64,000 bases of DNA from Antiquaquibacter oligotrophicus (GTDB lineage: Bacteria; Actinomycetota; Actinomycetes; Actinomycetales; Microbacteriaceae): positions 186,001 through 250,000 of the forward strand of contig NZ_CP085036.1 of NCBI RefSeq assembly GCF_020535405.1, written 5' to 3'. Both the position numbers and the translations under genes were made by a program. The notes under the pieces were generated by a model, which ran no database searches, was not told the DNA's origin, and saw only the letters and a list, made by a program, of their open reading frames with translations. Below are positions 1 through 9,871 of this stretch, one piece after another (the stretch's first letter is position 1; every line of letters begins with the position of its first letter).

Positions 1-513
1 CTCTTCCTCGCCCTCGATGAAGAGCACAAGACCGAGGTCGAAGTCCGCCCCCACGGTTTCGGTGAGTGCGCGGATCGCGGCCACGTGTGCCATGACACCG
101 GCCTTGTCATCCGCCGCTCCCCTGCCATAGAGGCGGTCGCCCCGCACGGTCGGCTCGAAGGGAGAAGAGTCCCAGTCGTCGGCGTCGCCGGGCGGCTGGA
201 CGTCGTGGTGAGCGTAGAGCAGCACGGTCGGCTTTCCGTTTCGAGCGCGTCGTGTCGCCAGCACGGCCGGATGCCCGTGCTCCCCGTTCGGCATCGGCGC
301 CGTCGAAACGACCACCCGCTCAAAAACTCCGAGGGATTCGACGAGGTGTCGCACGGCCTCCGCGCTGTCCGCCACGTGGCGGGGATCGAATCCGTCCCAC
401 GACACAGAGGGGATCCGAATGAGGGAACCCAACTCGGAAACGGTGGTCGGCAGTCCCCCATCGACCGCGTCGCTGAGGGCGGGAAGGAGGGGATGCAGGT
501 CGGATTCGGTCAT
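1..513 (-). CDS. M20 family dipeptidase, N-terminal part (runs off the left edge)
   Basis: The reverse strand encodes the first 171 residues of a zinc metallopeptidase of the M20/ArgE/DapE/CNDP family, which hydrolyses di- or oligopeptides in the cytoplasm. Seen: the motif around LLYAHHDVQPPG (first metal-binding His and catalytic Asp), then GRGAADDKAG (bridging Asp), and an EGEEE stretch (catalytic Glu) at the window edge. The start is ATG at 513, the first Met before the conserved N-terminal helix. The C-terminal half, including the dimerisation domain, lies outside the window, so the exact subfamily cannot be fixed. The gene diverges from the DUF3043 gene with about 38 bp between them. Confidence 0.9.
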   Translation of the reverse strand, partial: MTESDLHPLLPALSDAVDGGLPTTVSELGSLIRIPSVSWDGFDPRHVADSAEAVRHLVESLGVFERVVVSTAPMPNGEHGHPAVLATRRARNGKPTVLLYAHHDVQPPGDADDWDSSPFEPTVRGDRLYGRGAADDKAGVMAHVAAIRALTETVGADFDLGLVLFIEGEEE

Positions 514-551
514 GCGAGTAATCTTAAGCAGACGTAAGAGGCGAGGATCCC

Positions 552-1124
552 GTGGCCAAGACACCCCCCAGCACCCCCACCGACGCAGAGACTGCGAGTG
601 AGCAGCCGACGGTTGGCAAAGGTCGACCCACGCCGACACGTCGTGAGAAGGAGGAGGCGCGCAAGCGCCCGCTCGTCACGAACGACCGCGCCGAGGCCCG
701 CCGCAAGGCCCGCGCGGAGGCTCAGGCGCAGCGTGAGCGCGCTCGGGCTGGCATGGCTCGGGGTGACGAAAAGTTTCTCCCGATGCGCGACCGCGGTCCG
801 CAGAAGAAGTTCGTGCGTGACTACGTCGACGCCCGCTTCAGCTTCGGGGAACTCCTCATCCCGCTGATGTTCGTGGTGATCATCCTGACGTTCATCCCCG
901 ACATCTCGGTTCAGTACATCGGCATCGTTGCGCTGTGGGCCTTCTTCATCGTCGCCGCTGCCGACGCGGTCCTGCTCGGGTTCCAGGTGACCCGAAAGCT
1001 TCGACAGAAGTTCGGCGAAGATCGCGCGGAGAAGGTGCGCTGGTACGCGGCGATGCGCGCGCTACAGCTACGCATGATGCGTTTGCCGAAGCCCCAGGTC
1101 AAGCGCGGGCAGTACCCCGAGTAG
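552..1124 (+). CDS. DUF3043 domain membrane protein
   Basis: A 190-residue protein starting at GTG 552. The first 85 residues are rich in Arg, Lys, Ala and Glu and probably cytoplasmic. Two hydrophobic segments follow (about residues 100-120 and 123-145), then a basic C-terminal tail. The conserved part, with FVRDYVDAR just before the first membrane segment, matches the actinobacterial DUF3043 family, whose function is unknown. Its 3' end overlaps the convergent pyrD gene by 26 bp. It is the only rightward gene in the first 27 kb. Family assignment is from memory of the pattern; no function is claimed. Confidence 0.85.
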   Translation: MAKTPPSTPTDAETASEQPTVGKGRPTPTRREKEEARKRPLVTNDRAEARRKARAEAQAQRERARAGMARGDEKFLPMRDRGPQKKFVRDYVDARFSFGELLIPLMFVVIILTFIPDISVQYIGIVALWAFFIVAAADAVLLGFQVTRKLRQKFGEDRAEKVRWYAAMRALQLRMMRLPKPQVKRGQYPE

Positions 1125-2145
1125 ACCCGCTCCGCGCAAGCCCACGGTTGATGCCGCGAGCCCACAGAGGCCCGCGGTAGAGAAACGCCGTGTAGCCCTG
1201 CACGAGGGTGGCACCGGCGTCGAGTCGTTCCCGAACGTCGTCGGCCGTGTCCACTCCCCCCACGGAGATGACGCAGAAATCTTCGGGGACGATCGAGCGG
1301 ATCAACCGGAGGAGTTCGATCGATCGGGCCGCGAGCGGAATGCCGGAGAGACCCCCAGCGCCCGCAGCGTCGACAACCGCAGGGTCCGTTCGCAGACCCT
1401 CCCTGCTCAGGGTCGTGTTCGTGGCGATGATTCCGTCCACCAGTGCCGTGGCGAGTTCGGCGATAACGCGCACCTCGTCGTCGGAAAGGTCGGGGGCGAT
1501 CTTGACGAGGACGGGCGTACGACCCGCGGCATCCTTGACCGCTTGAAGTAGTGGTGTGAGCTTCTCGAGTTCCTGCAATCCGCGAAGTCCCGGGGTATTC
1601 GGGGAGCTGACGTTGACGACGAGGTAGTCGGCCAAGGGCGCGAGGGTGCGAGTGCTCTCGAGATAGTCCTCGGTCGCGGCATCCACGTCCACCACACGCG
1701 ACTTACCGATGTTGATGCCGACGACTGGCCGACGAGACGTGCGAAGGGCCTTCTCAATGACGCTCCGGGCCGCGGCCGCGCCATGGTTGTTGAAGCCCAT
1801 CCGATTGATCACGGCGCGATCCGGTACGAGCCGGAAGAGCCTCGGTCGCGGGTTGCCGTCCTGGGCGATCGCGGTGATGGTTCCCACTTCGACGTGGCCA
1901 AAACCCAGGTCCCCAAGGCCGATGATGCCCGTGCCCTCTTTGTCAAAACCCGCTGCCAGTCCAAAAGGTGAGGCGAATCTCAGGCCGAGGGTGCGCACTT
2001 CAAGCGAGGGGTGCGGGCGTGTGAAACGTGCGATGACCCTGCCGAGGCCGACGGTCGGTAGGAGACGAATCACACCGAACGCGAGGGTGTGCGCGCGTTC
2101 GGGATCCAGGCGGGAGAGGACGACATCAAAAAGGAAGCGATACAT
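1099..2145 (-). CDS. pyrD: Dihydroorotate dehydrogenase (quinone), class 2
   Basis: A 348-residue flavoenzyme oxidising dihydroorotate to orotate in pyrimidine synthesis, passing electrons to quinone at the membrane. Seen: FASPFGLAAGFDKEG near the N-terminus, NRMGFNNHG, the catalytic-Ser segment NVSSPNTPGLRGLQ that is typical of class 2 enzymes, and ISVGGVDTADD for the FMN phosphate. The N-terminal helix (MYRFLFDVVLSRLDPE) is the membrane-association region of class 2. Start ATG 2145 is chosen because that helix begins there; the frame stays open upstream but codes nothing conserved. It lies 19 bp downstream of nrdR and its end overlaps the convergent DUF3043 gene. Confidence 0.96.
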   Translation of the reverse strand: MYRFLFDVVLSRLDPERAHTLAFGVIRLLPTVGLGRVIARFTRPHPSLEVRTLGLRFASPFGLAAGFDKEGTGIIGLGDLGFGHVEVGTITAIAQDGNPRPRLFRLVPDRAVINRMGFNNHGAAAARSVIEKALRTSRRPVVGINIGKSRVVDVDAATEDYLESTRTLAPLADYLVVNVSSPNTPGLRGLQELEKLTPLLQAVKDAAGRTPVLVKIAPDLSDDEVRVIAELATALVDGIIATNTTLSREGLRTDPAVVDAAGAGGLSGIPLAARSIELLRLIRSIVPEDFCVISVGGVDTADDVRERLDAGATLVQGYTAFLYRGPLWARGINRGLARSGSTRGTARA

Positions 2146-2164
2146 GCTCCCGCAAGGATATCGG

Positions 2165-2635
2165 TCAGGATGACGAGCGGTCGCTCGACTCGTGATCGAC
2201 CCGAAGCAACGTGATCGCGGCCTCGAAGTCCTCCAAGGAATCGAAGCCCTGGTAAACGCTCGCGAATCGCAAGTACGCGACTTCATCCAGCTCGCGAAGC
2301 GGAGTGAGGATGGCGAGGCCAATGTCATTGGCCTCGATCTGAGCCGCGCCCGTGGCGCGAATGGTTTCCTCGACACGTTGGGCGAGGACGGCGAGGTCGG
2401 TGTCCGTGACAGGTCGACCCTGGCACGCCTTACGAACGCCCGCGACGATCTTCTCGCGGCTGAACGGTTCAACGACGCCGTTGCGCTTGATGACACTCAA
2501 GCTCGCAGTTTCCGTTGTGGAGAATCGCCGACCGCACTCTGGGCACTGACGGCGGCGTCGGATCGACAGGCCGTCATCGCTCGTCCGCGAGTCGATCACA
2601 CGACTATCTGGGTGGCGGCAGAACGGGCAGAACAT
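2165..2635 (-). CDS. nrdR: Transcriptional repressor NrdR
   Basis: A 156-residue regulator of ribonucleotide reductase genes. The N-terminus carries a zinc ribbon made of two CxxC pairs (MFCPFCRH and CPECGRRF), followed by an ATP-cone domain from about residue 49 ([16 protein letters not shown]) that senses dATP/ATP. Length matches the family. It lies 19 bp after hisD and 19 bp before pyrD on the same strand, so these may be cotranscribed. No ribonucleotide reductase gene is in the window, so its target operon is elsewhere. Confidence 0.96.
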   Translation of the reverse strand: MFCPFCRHPDSRVIDSRTSDDGLSIRRRRQCPECGRRFSTTETASLSVIKRNGVVEPFSREKIVAGVRKACQGRPVTDTDLAVLAQRVEETIRATGAAQIEANDIGLAILTPLRELDEVAYLRFASVYQGFDSLEDFEAAITLLRVDHESSDRSSS

Positions 2636-2654
2636 GGTGTTTCCAGGATAGCCG

Positions 2655-3965
2655 CTAGTCGCGAGCGAACCTCTCGGACACCGCGTCGCCGTGCGCCGGC
2701 AGATCCTCGGCGGAGCTCAGCGCAACGATACGATCGGCGACCTCGCGTAGTGCCGCGCGGTCATACTCGATGATCTGTTGCGGCCGAAGGAAGGTGTATG
2801 CCCCGAGCCCCGAGGAAAAGCGAGACTGACCGCCCGTGGGGAGTACGTGATTGGAGCCGGCCAAATAGTCGCCAAGGCTGACAGGAGAGTTGGCGCCGAG
2901 GAAGATCGCGCCGGCGTTGTCGATGAGGTCGAGGAGCGCTCCCGTGTTGGAGACCTGAAGTTCGAGGTGCTCTGGTCCGTAGGCGTTCGAGAAGGCAGCG
3001 GCCTCCGCGAGATCATCAACCAGGACGATGGCCGACTGCTCTCCCGATAGCGATGTCGCGACTCGGTCGCTGTGCTTCGTCGACGATGCGAGTCGAGCGA
3101 CTTCCGACGTCACCGCGTCCGCGAATCCGGCGTCCGTGGTCACCAGAACGGCGGCAGCGAGCTCATCGTGTTCGGCCTGGCTCACGAGGTCCGCGGCGAC
3201 GAGTGAAGCATCCGCCCCGCCATCGGCAATGACGAGGATCTCGGTCGGTCCGGCTTCCGAATCGATGCCGACGACCCCGCGCACGAGTCGCTTCGCCGCC
3301 GCGACGTAGATATTGCCGGGGCCCGTGACGACGTCCACCGGTTCCAGCGACAGGGAGGGGATGCCGTAGGCGAAACCGCCGACCGCTCCGGCGCCCCCCA
3401 TGGCGTAGACCTCATCGATTCCGAGCAGACCAGCTGCGCCGAGAATCGTCGGATGCACCCCTCCCCCGAACTCGCGTTGTGGAGGTGACGCGATCGCGAT
3501 CGAGGAGACCCCCGCTACCTGGGCGGGTACGACGTTCATGACCACGCTTGACGGGTATACCGCCTTGCCGCCGGGAACGTAGAGCCCAACGCGTCGAACG
3601 GGCTGCCAGCGTTGGATGATTCGAGCACCCGGTGAAACCTCGGTTACCGATCCTGAGGGAACCTGCGCGTGCGAAACCTTCGTCACCCGCTCGATGGCGC
3701 CCTCGAGGGCTTCTCGAACAGCAGCGGGTAGAGCGCGGACCGCACTCGAAATCTCATCCCCGTGGATGCGGACGGCAGCGGGACGCACGCCGTCGAGACG
3801 CTCAGCCTGCTCCAGCAGCGCCAGCTCGCCCCTGGTGCGAACGTCGTCGATGAGCCCGCGAGCAACCTCGAGTGCGGCGTCGACGTCAACGCCCGCACGT
3901 GGAACGAGAGAATCCCACTGCAGTGAGGTGACCGGACGGTTGCGGAGATCGAGTGTGCGCATCAT
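2655..3965 (-). CDS. hisD: Histidinol dehydrogenase
   Basis: A 436-residue zinc- and NAD-dependent enzyme making L-histidine from L-histidinol, the last step of the pathway. Seen: [13 protein letters not shown] for cofactor binding, the [10 protein letters not shown] segment, AGPEHLEL, and the zinc/catalytic stretch [17 protein letters not shown]. Two adjacent Met codons stand at the start (3965 and 3962); either could be used. No other his genes are adjacent here, although hisD often heads the his operon in Actinobacteria. It is 39 bp downstream of dnaE. Confidence 0.97.
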   Translation of the reverse strand: MMRTLDLRNRPVTSLQWDSLVPRAGVDVDAALEVARGLIDDVRTRGELALLEQAERLDGVRPAAVRIHGDEISSAVRALPAAVREALEGAIERVTKVSHAQVPSGSVTEVSPGARIIQRWQPVRRVGLYVPGGKAVYPSSVVMNVVPAQVAGVSSIAIASPPQREFGGGVHPTILGAAGLLGIDEVYAMGGAGAVGGFAYGIPSLSLEPVDVVTGPGNIYVAAAKRLVRGVVGIDSEAGPTEILVIADGGADASLVAADLVSQAEHDELAAAVLVTTDAGFADAVTSEVARLASSTKHSDRVATSLSGEQSAIVLVDDLAEAAAFSNAYGPEHLELQVSNTGALLDLIDNAGAIFLGANSPVSLGDYLAGSNHVLPTGGQSRFSSGLGAYTFLRPQQIIEYDRAALREVADRIVALSSAEDLPAHGDAVSERFARD

Positions 3966-4004
3966 GGCGACACCATGCTAGTTCGTTGCCGAGAGACCCG
4001 CCGG

Positions 4005-7000
4005 TCAGCCCAAGCAGGATGGACCGAGGAGGCTCTTCAGTTCGCCGTAGAGATCGGCAGAGACCGTCACCCGATACGGGATCTCGAAAACTCGTGCGCT
4101 CTCGCCCCGGATGAGCCTCAACCTCACCTCGTTGACGCCGGCATGGCGGATGAGCACGTCGTTGAGCGCACTGACGACCTCGGTGGTCGCCCTCTGTTCC
4201 TGGATGGAGATGACGAGCGGTCCCGAGCCGAGGCTCGCACCGGTGTCCGGAGTAAACATGCTCACGGCGTGAAGGTTCATTCCGTCGTCTCGCATACTCA
4301 CCCTGCCGCGGACAACCACGATGGAATCGTTGACGAGGCCGGGTGAGAACTCCTGGTAGGTCTTGCCGAGGAACATGACACTCATCTCGCCAGCGAAGTC
4401 CTCGATCGTCACGATCCCGTACTGATTTCCGCTGTTACGAGCAACGCGGTGTTGAACACTCGTGATGAGTCCCGCGATCGTGACGTGCTCGCCGTCGCCA
4501 GCGACATCACCGTCCAAGATCTCGGTGATGCTCGCGCTCGCGTGCTTGGCGAGATGAATCTCGAGGCCCGCCAGGGGATGATCCGACACGTAGAGCCCGA
4601 GCATTTCACGCTCGAACGCGAGTTTGTCGCGCTTGGCCCACTCCGGGCGGTCGGGGACGTGCTGCACTGCTTCCGGCTCGTCCCACAGGCTGTCGAAGTC
4701 GAAGCCGACCTGACCGTTCGCCTCGTTCCGTTTGACACTTACCGCGCCATCAACGGCATCTTCGTGAATCTCGAGCAGAGCACGTCGCGTCGCGCCGAGC
4801 GAGTCGAACGCGCCGGCCTTGATGAGCGATTCGATCGTCCTCTTGTTCGTCACCTGGAGGGGGACTTTGCCGAGGAAATCGTGGAACGACGTAAACGCAC
4901 CCTTGTCGGAGCGCGCGGCGCGAATCTGTTCGACGACCGCGAAACCGACATTGCGAACCGCACCGAGACCGAAGCGGATGTCGTCGCCGACTGCGGCGAA
5001 GAACCCGATCGATTCGTTGACGTCGGGAGGGAGGACGTTGATCTTCATCCGCCGACACTCGTTGAGATACAGAGCGAGCTTGTCTTTGGCGTCGCCGACA
5101 CTGGTGAGGAGCGCGGCCATGTATTCCGCCGGATAGTGCGCCTTGAGGTACGCCGTCCAGTACGAGATCACACCGTACGCCGCCGAGTGCGCCTTGTTGA
5201 ACGCGTAGTCGGAGAAGGGCAGGAGGATGTCCCACAGCGTCTTGATCGCGGCATCCGAGAATCCGTTGGCCTTCATGCCAGCTTCGAAGCCCTCGTACTG
5301 CTTGTCCAGCTCAGATTTTTTCTTCTTGCCCATCGCACGGCGCAGAATGTCGGCTTGACCGAGGGAGAAGCCAGCCACACGCTGTGCGATGGCCATCACC
5401 TGCTCCTGGTAGATGATGAGGCCGTAGGTGGTATCGAGGATGTCGGCGAGGGGTTCCTCGAGCTCGGGGTGGATGGGCGTGATCGCCTGCTGGCCGTTCT
5501 TGCGCAGCGCGTAATTCGTGTGGGAGTTCGCTCCCATGGGTCCGGGGCGATAGAGAGCAATGACGGCCGAGATGTCTTCGAAGTTGTCGGGCTTCATGAG
5601 CTTGAGCAACGAGCGCATGGGCCCACCATCGAGCTGGAAGACCCCGAGCGTGTCACCACGACCGAGTAGCTCATAGGCAGCGGCGTCATCGAGCTCGAGG
5701 TCCTCGAGTACGGGGCGGTGCCCGCGGTTGGACTCAATGTTGTCGAGCGCATCATCGATGATCGTGAGGTTCCGCAGCCCCAGGAAGTCCATCTTGATGA
5801 GTCCGAGAGACTCGGCAGCGGGATAGTCGAACTGCGTGACGATCTGACCGTCTTGCTCACGCTTCATGATCGGGATGATGTCGATGAGCGGATCCGACGA
5901 CATGATCACGCCTGCCGCGTGGACACCCCACTGGCGCTTGAGGTTCTCGATTCCCAGGGCGGTTTCGAATACCTGCTTCGCTTCGGGATCGGTCTCGATG
6001 ACTGCCCGGAAATCGCTGGCCTCTTTGAACCGTTCGTGATTCTTGTCGAGGATGCCCGACAAGGGCATGTCTTTACCCATGATGGGCGGAGGCATGGCCT
6101 TGGTGAGTTTCTCCCCCATCCCGAACGGGAAGCCGAGGACGCGCGAGGAGTCCTTGAGCGCCTGCTTGGCCTTGATCGTTCCGTACGTGACGATCTGCGC
6201 TACACGTTCGTCGCCATACTTCTCGGTGACGTAGCGGATCACCTCACCCCGGCGACGGTCGTCGAAGTCGACATCGAAGTCGGGCATGGAGACACGGTCG
6301 GGATTCAAGAAACGCTCGAACAGGAGACCGTGAACGAGCGGGTCGAGGTCGGTGATGCCCATGGCGTAGGCAGCCATGGACCCGGCGCCCGAGCCACGAC
6401 CCGGCCCGACTCGGATTCCGTTGCGCTTTGACCATCCGATGAAGTCGGCGACGACGAGGAAGTAGCCAGGGAATCCCATTTGCGTGATGACGCCGGCTTC
6501 GTAATCCGCACGGGCCCGGACCTCGTCGGAGATGCCGCCCGGGTATCGCGTCTGGAGGCCGCGCTCGACCTCCTCGAGGAACCAACTGGCCTCCGTGTGA
6601 CCATCGGGAACCGGATACCGCGGCATGTAGTTGGCGGATTCATTAAACGTGACGGTGCAGCGCTCGGCGATGAGCAGGGTGTTGTCGCAGGCCTCGGGAT
6701 GATCGCGGAACAACGCCCGCATCTCAGCGGCGGATTTGAGGTAGAACTCGTCCGAGTCGAACTTGAATCGGTTCGGATCGTCGAGGGTCGAGCCAGACTG
6801 CACACAGAGAAGAGCCGCGTGCGCGGTGGAATCGTGCGCGTGCGTGTAATGGAGATCATTTGTGGCCACGAGGGGCATGCCGAGCTCTTTCGCGAGCTGC
6901 AGGAGCTGAGTCATCGTTCGACGTTCGATCTCGATGCCGTGATCCATGATCTCGGCGAAGAAGTTCTCCTTGCCGAAGATGTCCTGGAACTCGGCTGCCG

Positions 7001-7544
7001 CCCGTTTGGCTTCCTCGTATTGGCCCAGTCGCAGACGCGTCTGCACTTCGCCACCCACACAACCGGTGGTGGCGATGACCCCCTTCGAATAGTTCTGGAG
7101 AAGTTCGCGATCCATGCGGGGCTTGAAGTAGTAGCCCTCGATCGATGCGAGTGAGGAGAGACGGAAGAGGTTGTGCATCCCCTCGTTGTTCTCCGACAGG
7201 AGTGTCATGTGGGTATAAGCGCCCGAGCCTCCGACGTCGTCCTGCGACTGGTGCTGCCCACCCCATCGGACACGCGTCTTGTCGCTGCGATGAGTGCCGG
7301 GAGTGATGTACGCCTCAGTACCGATGATCGGCTTGAGGCCTGCCGCGGTCGCCTGTCTCCAGAAGTCGTAGGCGCCGAACATGTTCCCGTGGTCGGTAAC
7401 GGCGATAGCGGGCATGCCCTGCTCTGCAGCTGCCTGCGTGAGCGGGCCGACGCGCGCCGCGCCGTCCAACATCGAATACTCGCTATGTACGTGGAGGTGC
7501 ACAAACGAGTCGCTGGCAGAAGGCACTGACGAGGGCACTGGCAC
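4005..7544 (-). CDS. dnaE: DNA polymerase III subunit alpha
   Basis: The 1179-residue replicative polymerase. An N-terminal PHP domain (FVHLHVHSEYSML, His ligands visible) is followed by the polymerase core with the catalytic Asp motif PDFDVDFDD and the GPGRGSGAGS loop, then a helix-hairpin-helix region and a C-terminal OB-fold (about residues 985-1080). The GTG at 7544 is taken as start; in-frame GTGs two and six codons later are alternatives. Typical actinobacterial DnaE1 length. It sits 62 bp downstream of the RluD-like gene on the same strand, an order common in this lineage. Confidence 0.98.
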   Translation of the reverse strand: MPVPSSVPSASDSFVHLHVHSEYSMLDGAARVGPLTQAAAEQGMPAIAVTDHGNMFGAYDFWRQATAAGLKPIIGTEAYITPGTHRSDKTRVRWGGQHQSQDDVGGSGAYTHMTLLSENNEGMHNLFRLSSLASIEGYYFKPRMDRELLQNYSKGVIATTGCVGGEVQTRLRLGQYEEAKRAAAEFQDIFGKENFFAEIMDHGIEIERRTMTQLLQLAKELGMPLVATNDLHYTHAHDSTAHAALLCVQSGSTLDDPNRFKFDSDEFYLKSAAEMRALFRDHPEACDNTLLIAERCTVTFNESANYMPRYPVPDGHTEASWFLEEVERGLQTRYPGGISDEVRARADYEAGVITQMGFPGYFLVVADFIGWSKRNGIRVGPGRGSGAGSMAAYAMGITDLDPLVHGLLFERFLNPDRVSMPDFDVDFDDRRRGEVIRYVTEKYGDERVAQIVTYGTIKAKQALKDSSRVLGFPFGMGEKLTKAMPPPIMGKDMPLSGILDKNHERFKEASDFRAVIETDPEAKQVFETALGIENLKRQWGVHAAGVIMSSDPLIDIIPIMKREQDGQIVTQFDYPAAESLGLIKMDFLGLRNLTIIDDALDNIESNRGHRPVLEDLELDDAAAYELLGRGDTLGVFQLDGGPMRSLLKLMKPDNFEDISAVIALYRPGPMGANSHTNYALRKNGQQAITPIHPELEEPLADILDTTYGLIIYQEQVMAIAQRVAGFSLGQADILRRAMGKKKKSELDKQYEGFEAGMKANGFSDAAIKTLWDILLPFSDYAFNKAHSAAYGVISYWTAYLKAHYPAEYMAALLTSVGDAKDKLALYLNECRRMKINVLPPDVNESIGFFAAVGDDIRFGLGAVRNVGFAVVEQIRAARSDKGAFTSFHDFLGKVPLQVTNKRTIESLIKAGAFDSLGATRRALLEIHEDAVDGAVSVKRNEANGQVGFDFDSLWDEPEAVQHVPDRPEWAKRDKLAFEREMLGLYVSDHPLAGLEIHLAKHASASITEILDGDVAGDGEHVTIAGLITSVQHRVARNSGNQYGIVTIEDFAGEMSVMFLGKTYQEFSPGLVNDSIVVVRGRVSMRDDGMNLHAVSMFTPDTGASLGSGPLVISIQEQRATTEVVSALNDVLIRHAGVNEVRLRLIRGESARVFEIPYRVTVSADLYGELKSLLGPSCLG

Positions 7545-7606
7545 TCCGGATCGAGGACGGGAATCCAGCCTAAACCGACCCGTGGCGAGCTTTCTTCTGA
7601 CGCGCC

Positions 7607-8527
7607 CTAGTCGTCTCGGAGCGTATCAAGCGCCGCTTGAAGGTCAGCGGGATAGGGCGATTCGAAGACGACAATCTCCCCCGTAGTCGGATGCTCGAAT
7701 CCAAGCCGACGCGCGTGCAACCACTGGCGAGTAAGCCCCAGGCGCGCCGAGAGTGTGGGGTCGGCGCCGTACATGGCATCTCCCACACACGGATGCCGCT
7801 GGGCGGCCATATGAACGCGAATCTGATGGGTTCGCCCGGTCTCGAGTTGAATCTCGAGCAAGGTGGCGGCGGGGAACGCCTCGAGGGTCTCGTAGTGGGT
7901 GACGCTCGGTTTACCGTCGGACACGACAGCAAACTTCCAGCTGGCACCGGGGTGTCGCCCGAGGGGGGCGTCGATCGTTCCCGCGGTGGGATCCGGGTGC
8001 CCCTGCACAACGGCGTGATAGATCTTCTCCACCTCGCGGTCGTGGAACGCGCGTTTGAGCGCGGTGTACGCTCGCTCGCTCTTGGCAACCACCATCAGTC
8101 CGCTTGTGCCGACATCCAGACGGTGGACGATCCCCTGACGTTCCGCCGCGCCGGTCGTGGCAATGGTGTATCCCGCCCCCGCCAGCGCTCCCAGCACGGT
8201 CGGACCATCCCAACCGATGCTCGGGTGAGCAGCGACACCGGCAGGCTTGTCCACCACAACGATGTCCTCGTCGTCATAGACGATTCCGAAGCCTGGGACC
8301 TGGGTGGCGACAACGGCGGGCTCCGACTTGCTCTCCCATTCGACCTCGAGGTGGCCGCCCGCGACGAGCCGATCCGACTTGCCGAGCACACGGCCATCGA
8401 GACTCGCGCCACCCTGGCCGACGATGTCGGCAGCGAAGGTTCGCGATAAACCGAGAAGCCGAGCCAGCGCTGCATCAGCGCGCTCGCCCGCGAGCCCATC
8501 GGGCACGGGTAGGCTACGGCGTTCCAT
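7607..8527 (-). CDS. RluD-type 23S rRNA pseudouridine synthase
   Basis: A 306-residue RluA/RluC/RluD family enzyme converting uridines of 23S rRNA to pseudouridine. An N-terminal S4 RNA-binding domain (about residues 13-60) is followed by the catalytic domain with the invariant Asp in [16 protein letters not shown] (about residues 135-150) and a [10 protein letters not shown] segment. RluD is the likeliest ortholog, but RluC cannot be excluded. It lies between divIVA and dnaE. In several relatives lspA precedes it; here only about 100 bp with a terminator-like hairpin separates it from divIVA. Confidence 0.93.
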   Translation of the reverse strand: MERRSLPVPDGLAGERADAALARLLGLSRTFAADIVGQGGASLDGRVLGKSDRLVAGGHLEVEWESKSEPAVVATQVPGFGIVYDDEDIVVVDKPAGVAAHPSIGWDGPTVLGALAGAGYTIATTGAAERQGIVHRLDVGTSGLMVVAKSERAYTALKRAFHDREVEKIYHAVVQGHPDPTAGTIDAPLGRHPGASWKFAVVSDGKPSVTHYETLEAFPAATLLEIQLETGRTHQIRVHMAAQRHPCVGDAMYGADPTLSARLGLTRQWLHARRLGFEHPTTGEIVVFESPYPADLQAALDTLRDD

Positions 8528-8566
8528 TGTCTGGCTGGTCCTCTCGAGGTCGTTATGAGCACAAAG

Positions 8567-8620
8567 AAGCGGCGGCAGGAACTCGAGAGCCCGTGAGCTC
8601 GATCGTCCCTGCCGCCGCTT
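8567..8620 (-). terminator. Strong hairpin after divIVA
   Basis: A perfect 13-bp inverted repeat (AAGCGGCGGCAGG at 8567-8579 and its complement at 8608-8620) with a 28-nt loop. It begins 7 bases after the divIVA stop and, read leftward, is followed by CTTTGTG. The GC-rich stem fits a transcription terminator for the dcw/divIVA operon, though the U-tract is weak. Confidence 0.7.
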
Positions 8621-8626
8621 CGATGG

Positions 8627-9412
8627 TTAGTTCTGGGTGAACCCGCCCGTGTAGTCGGTGGGCTGCGCTGCAGGTGCCGGCGGGAACTGCGGAGCGCTGT
8701 ACTGCGGGGCAGGGGCCGCGTACTGGGGAGCTGCCGGCTCGGCCTGGGCCTCGACGGGAGCGGGCGCCGCCGGAGCAGCTACCGGAGCTGGCGTGGGTGC
8801 CGCGCTCAGTTCGCTCGACGAGTCGAGGTCCCGCAGCTGGCCCTCGATGTAGCCGCGAAGCTTCTGACGGTACTCGCGCTCGAAGGTGCGAAGTTCCTCG
8901 ATACGCGTCTCGAGGGACGTGCGCTCCTGCTCGAGCGAACTGAGCTCGGCACGCTGGCGGGATTCGGCCTCGGAGACGATCCGCGCCGCGGTCGCGTGAC
9001 CTTCGGCGATGAGAGCGTCACGCTTTTCGACACCTTCGCGCACGTGCTCCTCGTGGAGGCGACGCGCAAGCTGGAGCAGGTTGTTGGTGTTACCCGGATC
9101 CATGGACGCGGCATCGGCCTGCGGGAACGCGGCCGGCGCAGGCGCAGGGGCGGCAACAGGAGCGGGCACCGGTGCCGCAACAGCCGGCTCGGGCTGGGCG
9201 AACGACGGCTGCTGAGCCTGGCGCTGAAGCTCATTGATGCGGGAGTCGCTGGCAACCAGGCGCTGGCGAAGCTCGTCGTTCTCCTGGTTCAGACGGCGCA
9301 GTTCTACAACGACCTCATCGAGGAAGTCATCCACCTCATCCTGGTCGTAGCCCTCGCGGAACTTCGTGGGCTGGAACCGCTTGTTGACTACATCTTCAGG
9401 AGTAAGAGCCAT
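8627..9412 (-). CDS. divIVA: DivIVA / Wag31 polar growth and septum protein
   Basis: A 261-residue DivIVA-domain protein that binds negatively curved membrane at poles and septa and recruits the growth machinery. Residues 1-60 hold the conserved domain (ALTPEDVVNKRF, then DEVDDFLDEVV), followed by coiled coil, an Ala/Pro/Gln-rich insert (about 70-105), a second coiled coil (about 120-195) and a low-complexity Ala/Pro/Gln/Tyr tail. Start ATG 9412 is chosen over an upstream Met because it begins the conserved domain and is preceded by AGAGG at a good distance. A motif shared with the ftsZ upstream region lies 25-40 bp before it. Confidence 0.96.
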   Translation of the reverse strand: MALTPEDVVNKRFQPTKFREGYDQDEVDDFLDEVVVELRRLNQENDELRQRLVASDSRINELQRQAQQPSFAQPEPAVAAPVPAPVAAPAPAPAAFPQADAASMDPGNTNNLLQLARRLHEEHVREGVEKRDALIAEGHATAARIVSEAESRQRAELSSLEQERTSLETRIEELRTFEREYRQKLRGYIEGQLRDLDSSSELSAAPTPAPVAAPAAPAPVEAQAEPAAPQYAAPAPQYSAPQFPPAPAAQPTDYTGGFTQN

Positions 9413-9436
9413 TGGTGAACCTCTAGGACTTTCTTT

Positions 9437-9452
9437 CAACGTCTACTTAACG
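9437..9452. promoter_or_regulatory. 16-bp motif upstream of divIVA, shared with ftsZ
   Basis: CAACGTCTACTTAACG on the plus strand, 25-40 bp before the divIVA start. It differs from the site before ftsZ (12257-12272) at only three positions. Its distance from the start suggests an operator or promoter element. Candidate binding proteins are the MerR-type regulators encoded near 39-40 kb; this is inference. Confidence 0.45.
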
Positions 9453-9523
9453 TTTAGCTAAGCACCACACTCTACACCGGTGGGCGATCGCTCAATCGGC
9501 TTTCCAGGGTACCGCGATGTGCC

Positions 9524-9826
9524 CTAGTTCATGAAGCCCAGAGTGATCGACATCAGGATGATCACAACGAGCATCACGATGCTCCAGGCGAAATCGAGCG
9601 CTGCACCACCGATCCGCAATGGCGGAATAACCCGTCGGACGAGCCTGATGGGCGGATCCGTCACCAGGTAGGCGAACTCCGCGAGGACGAGCACGAGACC
9701 CTTCGGTCGCCACTGGCGGGCCAGCATGCGCGCGAGGTCGAGCACAAATCGCCCCCACATGAGAATGAAGAAAACGACGAGTGCCACGTAGATAACGGTG
9801 GCGACGAGCGAAACGAAGAAGGGCAC
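9524..9826 (-). CDS. YggT family membrane protein
   Basis: A 100-residue integral membrane protein with hydrophobic segments at about residues 4-24 and 72-97 and the family segment YLVTDPPIRLVRRVIPP between them. YggT/YlmG proteins sit beside sepF and yggS in Gram-positive dcw clusters, exactly as here. In other organisms they affect division or membrane protein organisation. It starts 45 bp after sepF and precedes divIVA on the same strand. Confidence 0.92.
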   Translation of the reverse strand: MPFFVSLVATVIYVALVVFFILMWGRFVLDLARMLARQWRPKGLVLVLAEFAYLVTDPPIRLVRRVIPPLRIGGAALDFAWSIVMLVVIILMSITLGFMN

Positions 9827-9871
9827 CCGGACAGCGTATCCGCCGTCAGTCGACGTCAGCTGCGCGAGGTG

